Source of the DNA: Aspergillus flavus
Lineage: Eukaryota > Ascomycota > Eurotiomycetes > Eurotiales > Aspergillaceae
Assembly: GCF_009017415.1 (NCBI RefSeq)
Contig: NC_092406.1
Location: forward strand, 4,340,001-4,404,000
Direction of reading: 5' to 3'
Length of the DNA stretch: 64,000 nt
Shown here: positions 46,066-58,015 of the stretch, in pieces
How positions within the stretch are numbered: the first letter of the stretch is position 1
Layout of the letters: each line of letters begins with the position of its first letter
The notes under the pieces: generated by a model
The model's database searches: none
Told to the model about the DNA's origin: nothing
Seen by the model: only the letters and a program-made list of their open reading frames with translations
Position numbers and translations under genes: made by a program

Positions 46066-47478
46066 TTAAGAGAAGAGAGAGAGAGGGGTTTTGTGGTACT
46101 CTGTCTCTTTGAGGCCGTTGTACGCTTCGTCCTCCACTTTGACAGTTTCGGGAGACATCGAACCCCGGCGGTGTAAAGGAACCGATCCATACTTAGATCG
46201 GGGTGGAATTCTGGGAGTTCTATCAGGGCAAAATGCAGCTAGACTCTCTTTTGATCTGGCTATCATCCCCCCCAGAATCTCCCCCGGGGATTCGGGAGGT
46301 GTATCGACTTCCGAAATGGTGAAGAGACTTTCTAGTCGTTGCTCCGTCTCTGCCTTTCTCTGAACCCGGTCCTGATGACGGAGCATGTTGCAAGTGTCCA
46401 AGCCTGGTGCACGCCAAGACTGAGTTTTCAAGCTGCCATCTTCAACGGACTTGCTAAACGTGAAAAGGTCGCTAGTGAACTTGCCAATAGATGAGTTCCG
46501 CTGGGAAGTTGCCTTCGTATAGCCGCCCCGTGAAACAAGCCATGCCCTGTACGAAGCCCGTGCCAGGATAATTCGACTCTCTTCCATGTAGCGAGCGAGC
46601 CTCCCTTTGAATCTTTCCATGATATATCCGTTCTGCTCGAAGATAGCCTCCGCGAAGTCCAGCACCCACCGGCAGAAGAGAATGGTAATGACGATTTCCA
46701 TCCCTGGATCATCACATGACCCCATTGCCATGCAATAAGGGCTTGAGCTGAGGATTCCCATGCCAACATGCACTTCCTCAGAAAGACTAGACTCTAGAAG
46801 AATGATGAGATCCGGTATGGTGATACTGTACATGGTGAACCCAAGGTCCCACACACACCAAAGATCATCGGTCTTGTTGGGCATCCACTCAAAATGGCGG
46901 GCAAATAAGGCTCTGTTGTTATAGTCAAATCCCAGGACATAGTGTCTGCCATTGAAGCAAGGTCCCAAATCGGCAATGGGAAGGTTCCAAAATAGGAACT
47001 GAGGTCCTTCTCCAACATTACAGGGCTCAAAAGCACGTTCTTCCAGTAGCTCTCTGTAATACACAGGGCGACAATCAACACCGTCATACACAAACATCCC
47101 ATTGCGTCGCGCATGTGTGTCTTTCCCCTTTTCAACGGAGCAGAGGTACAAGTGGTAATCTACTACCTCCCAAGGATGGCTCACGCTGTATGTGGGAGGC
47201 TTGTTTCTCGGCTCTCTGACCTCCAAGTTGGCAGAGTCATCGGAGTGTATCGAGTCAATCTCAGATATATCGCTAGAGTATCCCTCTAGAAGCTCTATTC
47301 CTTGAGCCGGATGTAGCGTGCCTTCATCGAAGTAGGACTGGCCAACATCCGAGAGCGATTCTGTGTCGCTTTCATTGTCACTATGTGCACACTTGATCGC
47401 CCCCCAACTTCTTTTAAGCCTGAAGGCGGGAGAGACGAGCGTCTTGCTGGCTGCAGTGAGGTTAATCTTGTAAGGCAT
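46066..47478 (-). CDS. Unknown fungal protein ending at a CT repeat
   Basis: A single exon of 470 residues from the ATG at 47478 ('MPYKINLTAASKT'); the frame is open up to an ATG at 47769, but that extra part is hydrophobic and looks like translated leader. I do not recognise a family. The N-terminus has an acidic Ser/Asp-rich stretch ('SDNESDTESLSDVG', 'YSSDISEIDSIHSDDS'). The centre has many aromatic residues ('GPQFLFWNLPIADLGPCFNG', 'DLWCVWDLGFTMYSI') and may be a folded domain. The C-terminus is Ser/Pro-rich. The frame stops right after a CT-dinucleotide tract (about 46071-46085). One repeat unit fewer would open it into the frame running down to 45827, adding about 75 codons. Which form is native is unknown. 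Confidence 0.6.
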   Translation of the reverse strand: MPYKINLTAASKTLVSPAFRLKRSWGAIKCAHSDNESDTESLSDVGQSYFDEGTLHPAQGIELLEGYSSDISEIDSIHSDDSANLEVREPRNKPPTYSVSHPWEVVDYHLYLCSVEKGKDTHARRNGMFVYDGVDCRPVYYRELLEERAFEPCNVGEGPQFLFWNLPIADLGPCFNGRHYVLGFDYNNRALFARHFEWMPNKTDDLWCVWDLGFTMYSITIPDLIILLESSLSEEVHVGMGILSSSPYCMAMGSCDDPGMEIVITILFCRWVLDFAEAIFEQNGYIMERFKGRLARYMEESRIILARASYRAWLVSRGGYTKATSQRNSSIGKFTSDLFTFSKSVEDGSLKTQSWRAPGLDTCNMLRHQDRVQRKAETEQRLESLFTISEVDTPPESPGEILGGMIARSKESLAAFCPDRTPRIPPRSKYGSVPLHRRGSMSPETVKVEDEAYNGLKETEYHKTPLSLFS

Positions 47479-48612
47479 TCTTCTACAGCCCAAACTCGGG
47501 TTCGAATGCTGCAAATTTCTCTGGTAAATAGAACAGAGGCTTGGGCACCAAGGGAAGAGAGCTAATTCCTCCACACTTTGTACAATACAGAAATCGAGAT
47601 CAGTAAATGACTTCAAACAAATAGTCCAAACAGCTAAAAGGTGAAGAGCAAGCAAACAAAAATGGAAGGGCGAAGGGAATATGATATGGAGCTGAAGGGG
47701 GCTGTTTACTGAGAGAAATATGTTAAGGATGAGGATTGCTAAGGGGTGGTGAGAAAAAATGAAGGGCAAGAATAGAGGGAGTGAAAGAAATGTACCTGGA
47801 TGAACACAACTAAACTTTTATAAGTATCTATAGATTACCCTAGTGATCAATGGCCCTTGCACGTTCCTGGACACAAGTAGAGATTGGGCCATTCGATTGA
47901 TAAACTATGATGTTCCTCTACAACTCAATCCTGTGAACCTCTGTTGGTAGTCAAGTTTCACGCGTTTCATCTACTTACGTATACAGCTATCTATTGCCGA
48001 GAGATCAGAGGTGACACCATCGTAAACAAGGAGATGTAAAACGCATGGAGTGAAGTCCGATCATATGTGGAGCCTCAGAGTGGTATTCACTCGCAGGAAG
48101 ATAACACAAAAGCAAACATCAATAAAGCAGTAGCCCACAAGTCTCCTGTCTGGGAGATCTTCTTTCTTTCATAGTCCAGAACAAGACTCCTTTTTTAGGT
48201 TTTAAGCTTCTCATGGATGGATCCCTGCTGCAGTTGCTGAGGGGTGGAGCATTTGGTACTTTCTTTTTGTTCACTCAGTCCTTATAGGAAACCATATATC
48301 TGAAACAATGGTCGCAGATATTGAACTAATCAACGTGCAGGTCCTGGACCGTAGAACTATAACCTTTCTTGCCTATTCATAAGTTGGTATTCCTTCCTCC
48401 TGTTCCCATGGCTGAGATACACAGGAACAAGATCGTGATGAGGGAGGGAGAAGAGCGGGGAAAAAAATATAATTTATAAAAAGGAAGAACAAGGGAGGAA
48501 CTCAAGTAATATACAATATGCATGAGCAGAGGATTGATGGGAGTCTGTTGTAGCGAAAGTCACGGCTGAACAGGCACATCGTAGTTATACAGCCCTAATC
48601 TTTCTATCAACA
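47479..48612. other. Intergenic: unknown gene promoter and rhomboid 3' flank
   Basis: No gene is seen. Base composition is ordinary and there is no marked repeat. Confidence 0.6.
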
Positions 48613-50543
48613 TCAGTCCCGAAAGGTGCGCTCATACCATGTCTTATTTATTAGTCGTTCGTTTTCCTTGCGCTTCTTGTATGCAGTTGACCATAGTGTT
48701 CCCGCTAGAAACCCACCAAGGTGAGCCCAGTAATCAATCAATGCTCGGCGGGTAAACATGTTGACGAATTCCAAGGCGACAAGGCCAGTCAGGACTATCC
48801 ATCCTTTGGCTGAGGCGACTTCCTGCCATTCAGGTGGAAGAAAGAAAAGAGTAAATTTCTCACTGTCCATATATGATAGTCATCAGCATGGGCTATGCAG
48901 ACTGTACCACAAGAAGCAATACGTACTCGGCATGAAGCATGCACCAAGCAGCAACCAGAGCCGAGATAGCTCCGCTAGCTCCAAGGGCAGTAAGACCCAA
49001 ATTCCCTTTCAGGATATTGACGGTCAAAGATGTGAAGGACCCGAAAACGCCAGAAGCCAGATACAAAGCTAAGAAGTTTCCACGACCAATCTCATCATGA
49101 ACTAAAAGAAGTGAAATCGGTCAATGTCACGGCCACTAGACGGATTATCCAAGCACTCACGCCTTGTCCCAACGAACCATAAGACCACCATGTTGAGTGC
49201 GAGATGATTTACCGTTTGATGGCTAAAGACGTTCCCGATTAAACTGAGCGGACGAGGATAGGCAGCGACAGTAATGAAATGACGATTAAGAAGCCTCCAG
49301 GCCGGAGGGCAAAGCTTCCATAAAAGGAAAACACCGACATTCGTTCCTATTATAGCCATGACCGTAGCTGCTGCTGGGGGAACATCAGGCCACAACCGAT
49401 CAGCCTTGGCGGGAGCTTGGTAATTGTTTGAAAAAACGTAGCATAAGCCAAAAGTTACAAGTGTGATGCTAAGGATCCGGAGAATACGACCACCCTATCA
49501 GCGCAAAGGTTAGCCCAGACAACTATGTACAGGACGTGCATCGGTAAACATACATTCGTCAATTTAGACACATCCAGGTCCCAGTCAGTGGCTCGTAGAT
49601 GGTGTTTCTGTATCCATGCTAGGAGTGGACGTTGATTGGGATCCGCACGTTCCCGCACTACACGAGTCGTTAACATCGTTATCCTGAGAATCCTAAATGC
49701 GGAAGCCTTACCTTCCAACGCTGCTGTATCTTCGAACCTCTGGAGTGTCGTATTCTTCTGCCTCATATGCTCTAACTTTTCACGCTCCTTCTGTTCACCG
49801 TCGAGCCATTCTTGACGTTTCTTTTCTTGTTCGGCCAAGAGCCGTGCTTCATTTCGTTTCCTCGTTTCTTTCAGAACACTTTTGCCATATAGGTCATTCG
49901 ATTCGCCTAGTTCAGCACCGTAGGAGCCACTCTGAGGTTTGTAGAGGCCCAGCTCTTCTGCGCGTCGGACGTGCTTTTCCTCCTCCTGCAGCTCTTCTCG
50001 TTCGATTCGTGCGATAATAGCAGCATCTTCATCGAGTGGATAATTCTTGCGTAACCATTTCATTGCCGCATCGAGACTAGAAGGACGGACGGAGCGAGTT
50101 ATATCGGAAGGAAGGTCAAGATCAAGGGTGCCATCAAGACGCCTACCCTGGAGAACAGCGAGAATCCGGTTTCCCATCTGAGGGGTTATCTTCGCACGGC
50201 TCCCAAAGATTGCATTGATTTCGGCCGTGGTGAAGGGCTGCGGCCGGAGCTGGACACCATTTTCAACTTTAGAGTCCGACTTAGTGCGCAAGCATCTCGA
50301 GCTTGTAAACGATCGGATGGAGCTTGGGAGCTGCTCTGACGTCGTACGGGGACAATACTGGTAAGGCGTCGTAGGGTAAAGAAGGTTCAAAGGTCCAAGG
50401 TGCCGCGCGGATATGGTACCAAGACACCATGGAGAGGACACACGACAAGTGGAGCGCAGCGACGCTGCAGTAGTTGGAAGCAGGCTCAAGGAACGGGGCC
50501 CCGAGCATGGGATCCGCCATGCTATACAGAACACATTGCTCAT
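48613..50543 (-). CDS. PCP1: Mitochondrial rhomboid protease (Pcp1/PARL type)
   Basis: Exons 49712-50543, 49554-49657, 49161-49494, 48927-49101 and 48613-48862 give 564 residues. An Arg/Ser-rich N-terminus compatible with mitochondrial import precedes a long charged region (about 195-280, Lys/Glu-rich helix) and six to seven membrane segments. Rhomboid catalytic features are present: 'NHLALNMVVLW' (oxyanion side), 'LGASGAISALV' with nucleophile Ser466, and 'DYWAHLGGFLAG' with His529. The relatives Pcp1/Rbd1 cleave inner-membrane proteins such as the dynamin Mgm1. Compared with yeast Pcp1 (about 350 residues), the N-terminal soluble part is much longer. The start is the ATG at 50543. Introns of 54-64 nt have clean GT-AG ends and agreeing phases. 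Confidence 0.92.
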
Positions 50544-51222
50544 ATCCTGCGACTGGCAGTCAGATCCTGCCTGCAATGAGCTTTGTCAGCCTCTAGGTGG
50601 AGTGTTCAGAAGTTATCAGTGAAAGTATAATATCGACAAGGTCTTCGCCAGAGGTTTGATGGTGAAAGCCCACGGATTTCTCCGGAGCGCCCGAGGAATT
50701 GTTCCGGTAATCAGGCATACAGTGGACTGAGCCTGGGTAAATAGTACTAACTGCCGTATGTGAAGAACACTAGACGAAGATATAATGCTAACAGCCCGGG
50801 TATGTTCCTGATCCTGCTTGGGATATATTGGTTATGTATGCTAGTATAATATATTCTTGCACTGTACTATGGCTATAGGACTCTGATAAGAACGGAATTG
50901 GTGATCTATATGTAAATCTTGAATCACTACAACCCTTTAAAATGTGATACATCACCCAACTACCCTAATATTAAAAGCATTAAAGGTCTATAGACTTCTA
51001 CTCCTGACCAACCCCTACCCCTCTTCCTTAGAAATCAAGATACTAGTCGATCCCTATTATATACATAAGTACTAGTACATACAGCATATACGCAGGTACA
51101 GAGTATAGTACAGGTAATGTGTCACGTGGAGATAGAAACAAGCAATGATAAACAGTTGCCATGTTTGTGTTAAACATCACACAGCGCAGGAGAAGGAAAA
51201 TCCAGTAGAGACAACCGAAATA
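50544..51222. other. Divergent promoter region, rhomboid and coiled-coil genes
   Basis: No gene is seen; A/T-rich with several ACTAGTA-type short words. Both genes start outward from it. Confidence 0.6.
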
Positions 51223-51690
51223 ATGTCTGCAGAATCCCTTCCAATTACTCTCGCTGCATTTGCGGAAGCTATCAAAGAGCTTCCACTTTCCTCTGTGTAC
51301 GCCAAAGCCTCCGAACTTTCCAACTCTATCGCACATCTGCGGCGCTCAAATCAAGAACTAAGGGCGTTCATGCATGAGTCATGCGACACCGAGGCTGAGC
51401 AAAGGGAGCTGGAAATGTATATCACTGAAAATGAAGAAGTGATAAGATCGATGCACGAAAGGAATCTGCTACTAAAGTCGGAAATAGAGGGCCGGGGTCA
51501 GCAATGGATCGAGATGTGGGACACCGCGCCAGATGCGAGAGCAGATGAGAATCAACAGCCATCCGCATCTGAACCCGCTACAAATGGGGCAGCTGCAGAA
51601 CAACCAAATGGTGCGCAGCAGGAACTACGCAGCACGAGGTCGCTTCCTGATACCCAGAATGGCCACGAACAGGATGGTGTCTTTCTTTAA
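51223..51690 (+). CDS. Small coiled-coil protein, unknown function
   Basis: A single exon of 155 residues. The ATG at 51223 is chosen over the upstream in-frame 51145 because the extra residues look like leader. It starts 'MSAESLPITLAAFAEAIKEL' and carries two long charged helices (about residues 15-100: 'YAKASELSNSIAHLRRSN', 'ELEMYITENEEVIRSMHE') likely to form a coiled coil. A polar, Asn/Gln/Ala-rich tail follows. Its coding look (regular heptads, no rare breaks) supports a real gene. I do not recognise a family; a small subunit of a larger complex is one guess. Confidence 0.65.
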   Translation: MSAESLPITLAAFAEAIKELPLSSVYAKASELSNSIAHLRRSNQELRAFMHESCDTEAEQRELEMYITENEEVIRSMHERNLLLKSEIEGRGQQWIEMWDTAPDARADENQQPSASEPATNGAAAEQPNGAQQELRSTRSLPDTQNGHEQDGVFL

Positions 51691-52515
51691 AGCTACCCGC
51701 GCAAGCCAAGATAGACTTGCGGCCGTCGCCCAATGAGCAGCAACCTTGTTCACGCAATATGTACGAAACACTCTGCATTGAAACAGAATTGCTTCTATAT
51801 GTAGATTCAGACAAACCCGGACCCTACCATCCCCCGCAGACCCAACCTCTATGGCCACTACAATGCTCGGTTCTCGCAATCCGCTTTTGTACTAGGTCTA
51901 GTGAGCAATTCTGGGTCTTCTGAAATGACTAGTACAGATTGTTTAGATGATGCACTGCTGTCAATTCGAAGCATTTGATGTGCCCATGTTGCTCGAGTCG
52001 AATTCTACAGGAATTTATGTAGCGAGTAGATCTTCTATCCTACATTTATCACCGCATGGTTACTTGGCTCTATCAAAGGCAGTCATTTCCACGTCACACT
52101 AGTTCTAGGAATAATCAGGATTATCTCGGCTCCACCACAAATACTTGTCATGGAGTTTTATGCACTTATTGTGGAGGCCAAGAACAGCAGCATTGGTGAT
52201 AATAACCTAGCAGGACGGATTGGTTTGACGGGTAAATGCAAAAGTAACACGAAGGAGATATTCACATCACATGCTTCATGCGCAGACTTTCAACTTAAGC
52301 TGTGGCATCCACTATATCACGCTTTTACAGTCTAAAAACAGGAGATGAGAAAACAACCAAAAAAAAAAAAAAATAAAGAATAAAGAATATAGAAAGAAAA
52401 GAAAAAGGAAGACTGGAAGGAGATGCAAAGCTTGACCGTAAGACCAACAAATTTCCAACACCAGGTTAGAAGACGATCAATTGCCAGTAAATGCGGAAAT
52501 ACAACGACTTCTAGC
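51691..52515. other. Convergent intergenic region
   Basis: No gene is supported. Poly-A/purine-rich DNA at 52335-52420 lies just beyond the MOB2 stop. Confidence 0.6.
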
Positions 52516-53912
52516 TCAGCTAGAATTTGGTTGGCCCCAGTGACCGCCCGAAAGCGCCTCGGGGGGGATTCTCTGCTGTTTAATGAAGAGATCGATCAGT
52601 GGCTGCATAGGCTCCATCTCTTTGTCAGAAACAAGCTTGTAATATTTGGCGACTGTAACAAAATGTACGAAACACATGTTAAGGATGTCGTGTTTATTAA
52701 TGTGCCAGAAAGGGTGCAGCCAATGTGCATGGTACAGATGGGCGTAGCAACGGAACATCTGCTTCATGATTCCTTGACAGTCTTTGTAAAATGTCTGGGG
52801 GAAGCCACTGGACTTGCCAATCCACTCCTCACTAGGCGTGATCGCGCTAGGACTGGAGGGGCTGGTGCCCGAGATCTCATGGAGCGCGAAGGTATCCGGC
52901 AAGCCGTTGACCTTGTCGGTGGGGAACATAACGGGGTCGTGGATCTTGCTGATAATCCATTTCTCGACACGGTTGATGAACTTGGGGGCAGAGATCTTGG
53001 CAGCACGACCATCCACGAGCCAGGTATACGTTAGGCTGGAGATTAGAATTATCAGTCGGGAACCAGTTCACTAGGTGTTCAGTAGTGACCATCTTTCAAC
53101 TTACCGTCCAGCAGACATAGTTGGGCAGGTGGTCTCGTTACAAATGGGGACACCAGTAACTCCGTTAACCTCCTGGATAACCTGGAGCATACCATGGAGC
53201 AAGCGATATTGTTCGACAACTACATATGGAACGCGATCAACATATAGAGTTTCAGGAGGGGTTTATCGGATTGCGCTTACTCTGATGCGCCAACCATTCT
53301 CCAAGCTCCACATTCTTAGGGCAGGCACATAATGTCAAGAAATTACCTTTGACATTTAACGGGGCATACTTTTCCTGGAAAAAGTACTTTGGTGCGTCGG
53401 GGTCGTATGCTGCGGGGCCGTCCAGGGGCATGTTTGAAGCGATAGAGGGCGAGTTGGGCACTGGACCTGCCTGGGGAACCTGAGGAACTGGCGACTGAGC
53501 TGGGCTTCCATTGTTCATCTTAGGGGCGCTATTGTTGTTGTTGTTATTCTTGTTACTACCACCCCGGCCAAACCCCTGACGGCTGGAAAGAAAATCGTGT
53601 CACAGGTCAGTATTAACAGTCCGATAGAGGAGATGTGGGTGGGGGGTGGGGGAGAGAGAGGCAGAAAAAGTCCACGGTGATCAGTCCGTGGGGAAGTCAA
53701 GGTGAGAAAAAAAAAAAGCAACAAAATACAAGCAAAGCAGTTGGCACAGAGACGAGCTGACGGAGCTGTTTGTTATACTTTCAGGGGCGCATAATGTAGT
53801 GGTCATAGGGACTTAAGGGGGAGGCAGACAATGTGAGGGGACAGTACATAAGGGACAAGTGATATGGGTGAATGAAGCCGATGACTTACACACTTTGAAA
53901 GAAGGTCGCCAT
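52516..53912 (-). CDS. MOB2: MOB2-type kinase activator (NDR/COT1 partner)
   Basis: Exons 53890-53912, 53281-53582, 53105-53219 and 52516-53035 give 319 residues. The N-terminus is Gly/Asn/Pro-rich. The MOB domain follows: 'YFFQEKYAPLNVKGNFLTL', 'ELGEWLAHQIVEQYRLLHG', the zinc-site region 'VPICNETTCPTMSAGRLTYTW', and 'MFRCYAHLYHAHWLHPFWH'. The sequence is of the MOB2 type, partner of the NDR kinase (COT-1/Cbk1) controlling polar growth, rather than MOB1 or phocein (family knowledge). A Ser/Pro-rich insert ('GTSPSSPSAITPSEEW') lies within the domain. The first exon has 23 nt and intron 1 is 307 nt. All phases agree. Confidence 0.9.
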
Positions 53913-54393
53913 GATTAAGTTATGAGAGGATAGCTAAAGGGAACTTCCACCGAGAAGAAAGATAAACAAGAACAACAACAGGGGAGTACAGAGTAGAGAG
54001 TAAAATGAGTCTATTGATTAGTATTATTCTGGGATCTCCTCTATCGGTCTGGCCCCGTGGAGCTACCGCCGATGCTAGACTGTATTGGGAACGGAACGGA
54101 TTAATGATCCTTCGTTTCACTATCGCGGTTCGAGTATCAATCAAACATTCACAAAAGCTCCGCGGACATCGCGATTGGTGTTCTTGATATCTCACCTTGA
54201 CCACGAAAGGTTTTTATGAAAAAATCACAAGGCGACCCTTATACTAGACATATAATTGAAATATATTCTGCAAGCTGAACTGCAAAGGCTCGCCCATTAG
54301 CTGCAACATCATCATATCTTTTTCTTTCCTCTGTGCCTGACAGTTGTACCCTTCCTATATCTCATATAATTTCCGACGCCCGCAACTTTGAAC
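53913..54393. promoter_or_regulatory. Divergent promoter of MOB2 and LEO1
   Basis: 481 bp between the two starts. It contains a pyrimidine-rich LEO1 leader (about 54318-54360). No known motif stands out, and no gene is seen. Confidence 0.5.
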
Positions 54394-55921
54394 ATGTCGT
54401 CGTCCGACGAGGACATCGTCCGTCGTCCTGGTCGTAGCTCAGGTTCTGGTCAACCTGCAAGCCCATCCGGCAGCGAACACAGTAACCCTGCCACCGCACG
54501 AATTGGCAGTCCAGTCGGAGCTGACCCTGATATCCTTAACGACGATGACGACGCCGATCTTTTTGGCTCTGACGGATCGGAAGGTGGATCTGGGAACTAT
54601 AATGAGTACTGCCCACTTTTTTTTCATCTTCTCGTACGTTAGATATATTAACCTGTTGTTAGTCAACCACAACGTAACCTTGACGATGAAGAGCTAGATT
54701 CCGGCGATGATGAGGATCGCTATGATCGAGTAGAGGATCGCATGGACTATGAAGATGGTGGAGAGGGACAGTACCAGGAAACGGTCAACATCATGGACCT
54801 GAGCTTGGGTCGGGCGCCCGAACCTGTAACCTCCAATGGCGAGGTTCGTTATATACCACAATTTTTAATGGGAAGGACATCCACGTGGCTCACTGAAACT
54901 ATTCTAGATCTACACCATGCCAATCCCTAACTTCTTGTCGATCGAGACCGAAGAGTTTAACCCGGAGACATATGTTGCACCTCCGTATAGTACTGCGGCG
55001 ACATCTCTATGTTGGCGCCATGATCCTAACAATGACGCCCTTATTCAGTCTAACGCACGCATCATTCGCTGGGAAGATGGCTCCATGACGCTACAGTTAG
55101 CTTCTGCACCTAAGGAGCAATACAGGATAACAACCAAGCCGCTTGCGCCTCTCAACAAATCTGGTGACTATGAGACGAAATTAGATTCGCACGTGTACCT
55201 AGGCGCAGCTGCGGAGACATCTTCCGTGTTCAGATTGACCTCTCACTTGACCCATGGGCTTACAGTCCACCCTACGACTGTGGAAACAGATGATGCTGTA
55301 CAGCGTCTCCAAGAATCGTTGGCCGCAGCTGTTCGCGGCACCAAGAAGACAGTAGATGGGTCCGCACCTGTAATTGAAGTGAAGGAGGATCCTGAACTCG
55401 CCAAGCGACAGGCGGAACTTGCAGAGCGCGAGAAGTTGAAGGCCGCCCGCCGGCGCCAGCAGCTTGCAGATCGGGAGCTTGATCGTGGCCGCCGCGTTGG
55501 TGTTCCTCACCGCTCTGGAGGTGCTGGTCTCACCATAGGCGGATTGGAAGACGACGACGGATTGCTTACCACACGACCCCGCGCAAAGAAATCTCGTAGG
55601 CCTAACCGGCGAGGGGAAATATATACCGATGACGAGGAAGAATACGATCGGCGGGGTCGGACCAGGGAAGATGAATATGACGAAGATGACGGTTTCCTTG
55701 TCGGCAGCGATGAAGAACCAGAAGAAGTCGAGGATGATGAAGAGGAGGACATTCTCGAAGATGACAACATGGATGCCGAAGGCGAAGACGAAGACGAACT
55801 GCCAGCCGCGAGACCCAGGGAGACAAAAGGTCGTGAAACAGAAGATGGGTCAGGCACTGCAGGAACCCCTCCTACCAGAAAGAAGAATCGTTACATTGTG
55901 GACGATGATGATGAAGAGTAG
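54394..55921 (+). CDS. LEO1: PAF1 complex subunit LEO1
   Basis: Exons 54394-54605, 54663-54843 and 54908-55921 give 468 residues. An acidic N-terminus precedes the LEO1 core: 'PIPNFLSIETEEFNPETY', 'IIRWEDGSMTLQLAS', 'SHVYLGAAAETSSVFRLTSH' (read as separate blocks) and 'KAARRRQQLADRELDRGRR'. The C-terminus is again extremely acidic (Asp/Glu runs), ending 'KKNRYIVDDDDEE'. LEO1 forms a dimer with PAF1 and links the complex to elongating RNA polymerase II and chromatin (family knowledge). The ATG at 54394 is preceded by a pyrimidine-rich leader. Introns (57 and 64 nt) have GTACTG/TTAG and GTTCGT/CTAG ends. Confidence 0.95.
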
Positions 55922-56412
55922 AGGCCATTGACTACAAGTTTCGTTTTATGATCGGTCTTGCCACCTTCTATGAATCAGTCCTTGACGACATCTGTATCTA
56001 TATGAGAGGTTTTGGAGTAAACCATAGCGAATGAAACATCACTTATAATTAACTCTAATGCTGATAGACTAGGGTGAACCAGAATCGTCCTGTACTTGCC
56101 GATTGTATTGATAGCTTGCAAACTACTTGCCTTATATTAATGACCTCAACTATTTACGACTAAAGCAGGGGTGCTTCCATGTACAAGGCGTGGATCTATG
56201 CATAGAATGTATCGGGGTTAAAGACAAAAGGATAGATGGAGACACCAGATACGCATAGTACGTGTGAGATCGTACTCTTCCTAAACGCCCGTCAAAACAG
56301 CAACTAATCGAGTATTCACGGTCAGCCCAAGTCAAACGCCAAATCAATCGTCACGTGTATCATCGTCAAATGGGGGTTATTGCTCTCGCGACGAATCTTC
56401 CAGTACATGTGT
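55922..56412. other. Convergent intergenic region LEO1/Zn2Cys6
   Basis: Both genes end here. No gene or repeat is seen. Confidence 0.6.
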
Positions 56413-57747
56413 TCAAGAAATCACGCCATCTGGGTATTCGTGCGGCTCAAATTCGAATCTGGAAATAACTTCTCTGGCACTCTTAGCCACTCGAAAGCAG
56501 AGCCAGCCCTGTTCATCACGCGGATCAGGACCAATTACAGCCGGTCTCTTGGATCCCGCGTCAGAATTATCGGGACGAGCCTCTGGGTGCCGCTCAAGAT
56601 GCCACTGTCGTTGGCGTGCTTCCATCTCTTGGACTAGGGATAGCAAACTTGGTGAATCCGAGCACGCTACGGAGCCAGCTGGATCGGCAGGTCCACCTAT
56701 AACACCACTCCGGACTATCTGCCGGAGCCAGTCTTTCCAAGCCGCTGTAGGGTCAGCTGAGTTCTTGTTTAAAGCAGCCACATAGGCCGGTGGTGCCGCT
56801 TGTTTCCCAAGTTCTTCGGCATTTGTCTTTGACACTCGCAGCCAGGCATCGGCGACGATATTCAGTAGAGTCCCGGTGAACATAACATTCTGCATAGCTG
56901 TCGCAAATTTTGTTGGACATGTTTGACAACGGATCACAGCTCGCGCAGTTTTCGCAGCAATGAAAAGTGAGCATAGGGTATGTTGAGATATCGGAAATGG
57001 GGCAAGAGAGGACAGATGGCTAAGGCATAGATACAGATATGATAAGCATGTGCACTGAGTTTCTGAGCATTCCGAATCCGAAGGAGTCGCGGGAGGTGAA
57101 TGTATCTGCGATAGCCCTGGCGGCATCGCAAACGGATTAGGCGTTGCTGCAGATACACTGGAGAAGTCTGGCCATGGCCCGGTTGTTTCAGGGACTGGTT
57201 CTGTGAATTTTTCGTGGTTCGGTTCCCATGAATGGTTGTGGCTATCGTCTGTAGAGAAAAGGCGACGAGAGGCTTGCGGGATGCTAAACGGGGCACTGTA
57301 GACAGGAGCGCAGATACGGAATGCGTCAGATACGGCCGCAGCTTCCGAGCAATGACTTGAAGACTCGAATGGGGAATTATTCAGATCAGACCATATTTCG
57401 TCGCCTGAACAACCAAAGAGAGGCAGATGGTCGCTATCTTCCCTTGCACGTTTTTTAGGAGGCCGCCCCATTTGTTTCTGCACGGAATAATGACAGATAA
57501 GGGACTGCTTCAGACAGCGGTTACAGCCCGTTGCTTCCCCGGAGCATTTCAACTTTCGTTTCCCTGTTTCGTAAAATGGTTGTTAGTATGCTCTAGACCG
57601 TGCATACCCCTTATTTTGCAATGGAGACCTACTGCACTCGTCACAAGCTGCATGTCTTTTGAGTGATGGGACCGGACTGCTTGTGAAGTCAGGCTTGCCC
57701 GAAGCACTAACCGCAGCAGTATGATACTGGCCCCAGTCACACTGCAT
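56413..57747 (-). CDS. Zn(II)2Cys6 transcription factor, AflR-like
   Basis: Exons 57633-57747 and 56413-57563 give 421 residues. The zinc cluster lies at residues 35-62 with spacing C-x2-C-x6-C-x6-C-x2-C-x6-C ('ACDECRKRKLKC' then 'GCNRCLKQSLIC'). A basic linker follows ('GRPPKKRARED'). The centre carries blocks seen in AflR-type regulators ('CTCLSYLYLCLSHLSSL', 'AAKTARAVIRCQTCPTKF'). Such factors bind CGG-type sites and often regulate secondary metabolism, but there are no biosynthetic genes beside it. The 69-nt intron splits the zinc cluster after Cys38; the join uses A|GTAGGT...ACAG|GG. Target genes are unknown. Confidence 0.9.
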
Positions 57748-58015
57748 CCTAGAGTTGGGATGATGGCCAAATGTTGATAGTAAATAGTAATAGAACAGGC
57801 ACCCCTCCCCCAGCAAGGCTGGTACTGCTTCTCAGCCTCCCCGCCTGTATCAATCCAAGGACGATAAGAGCGGCCCTAAAGGCGGTATGTCACATGGGCG
57901 GTCAGACAAGAAAAAAAAAAGGAAAAAGAAAATAAGAGAGAAATCTCGGGTAGAGAAACAAAGAACAAAAGCTTCCAACCTATTTGTTGGACTAAAGCAG
58001 ACGCAGGCCTTCACC

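Noticed and set aside
19537..57747. Secondary-metabolite cluster (MFS transporter plus Zn2Cys6 factor)
   Set aside because: The two genes are about 35 kb apart, with housekeeping genes and a repeat island between them and no synthase or tailoring enzyme.
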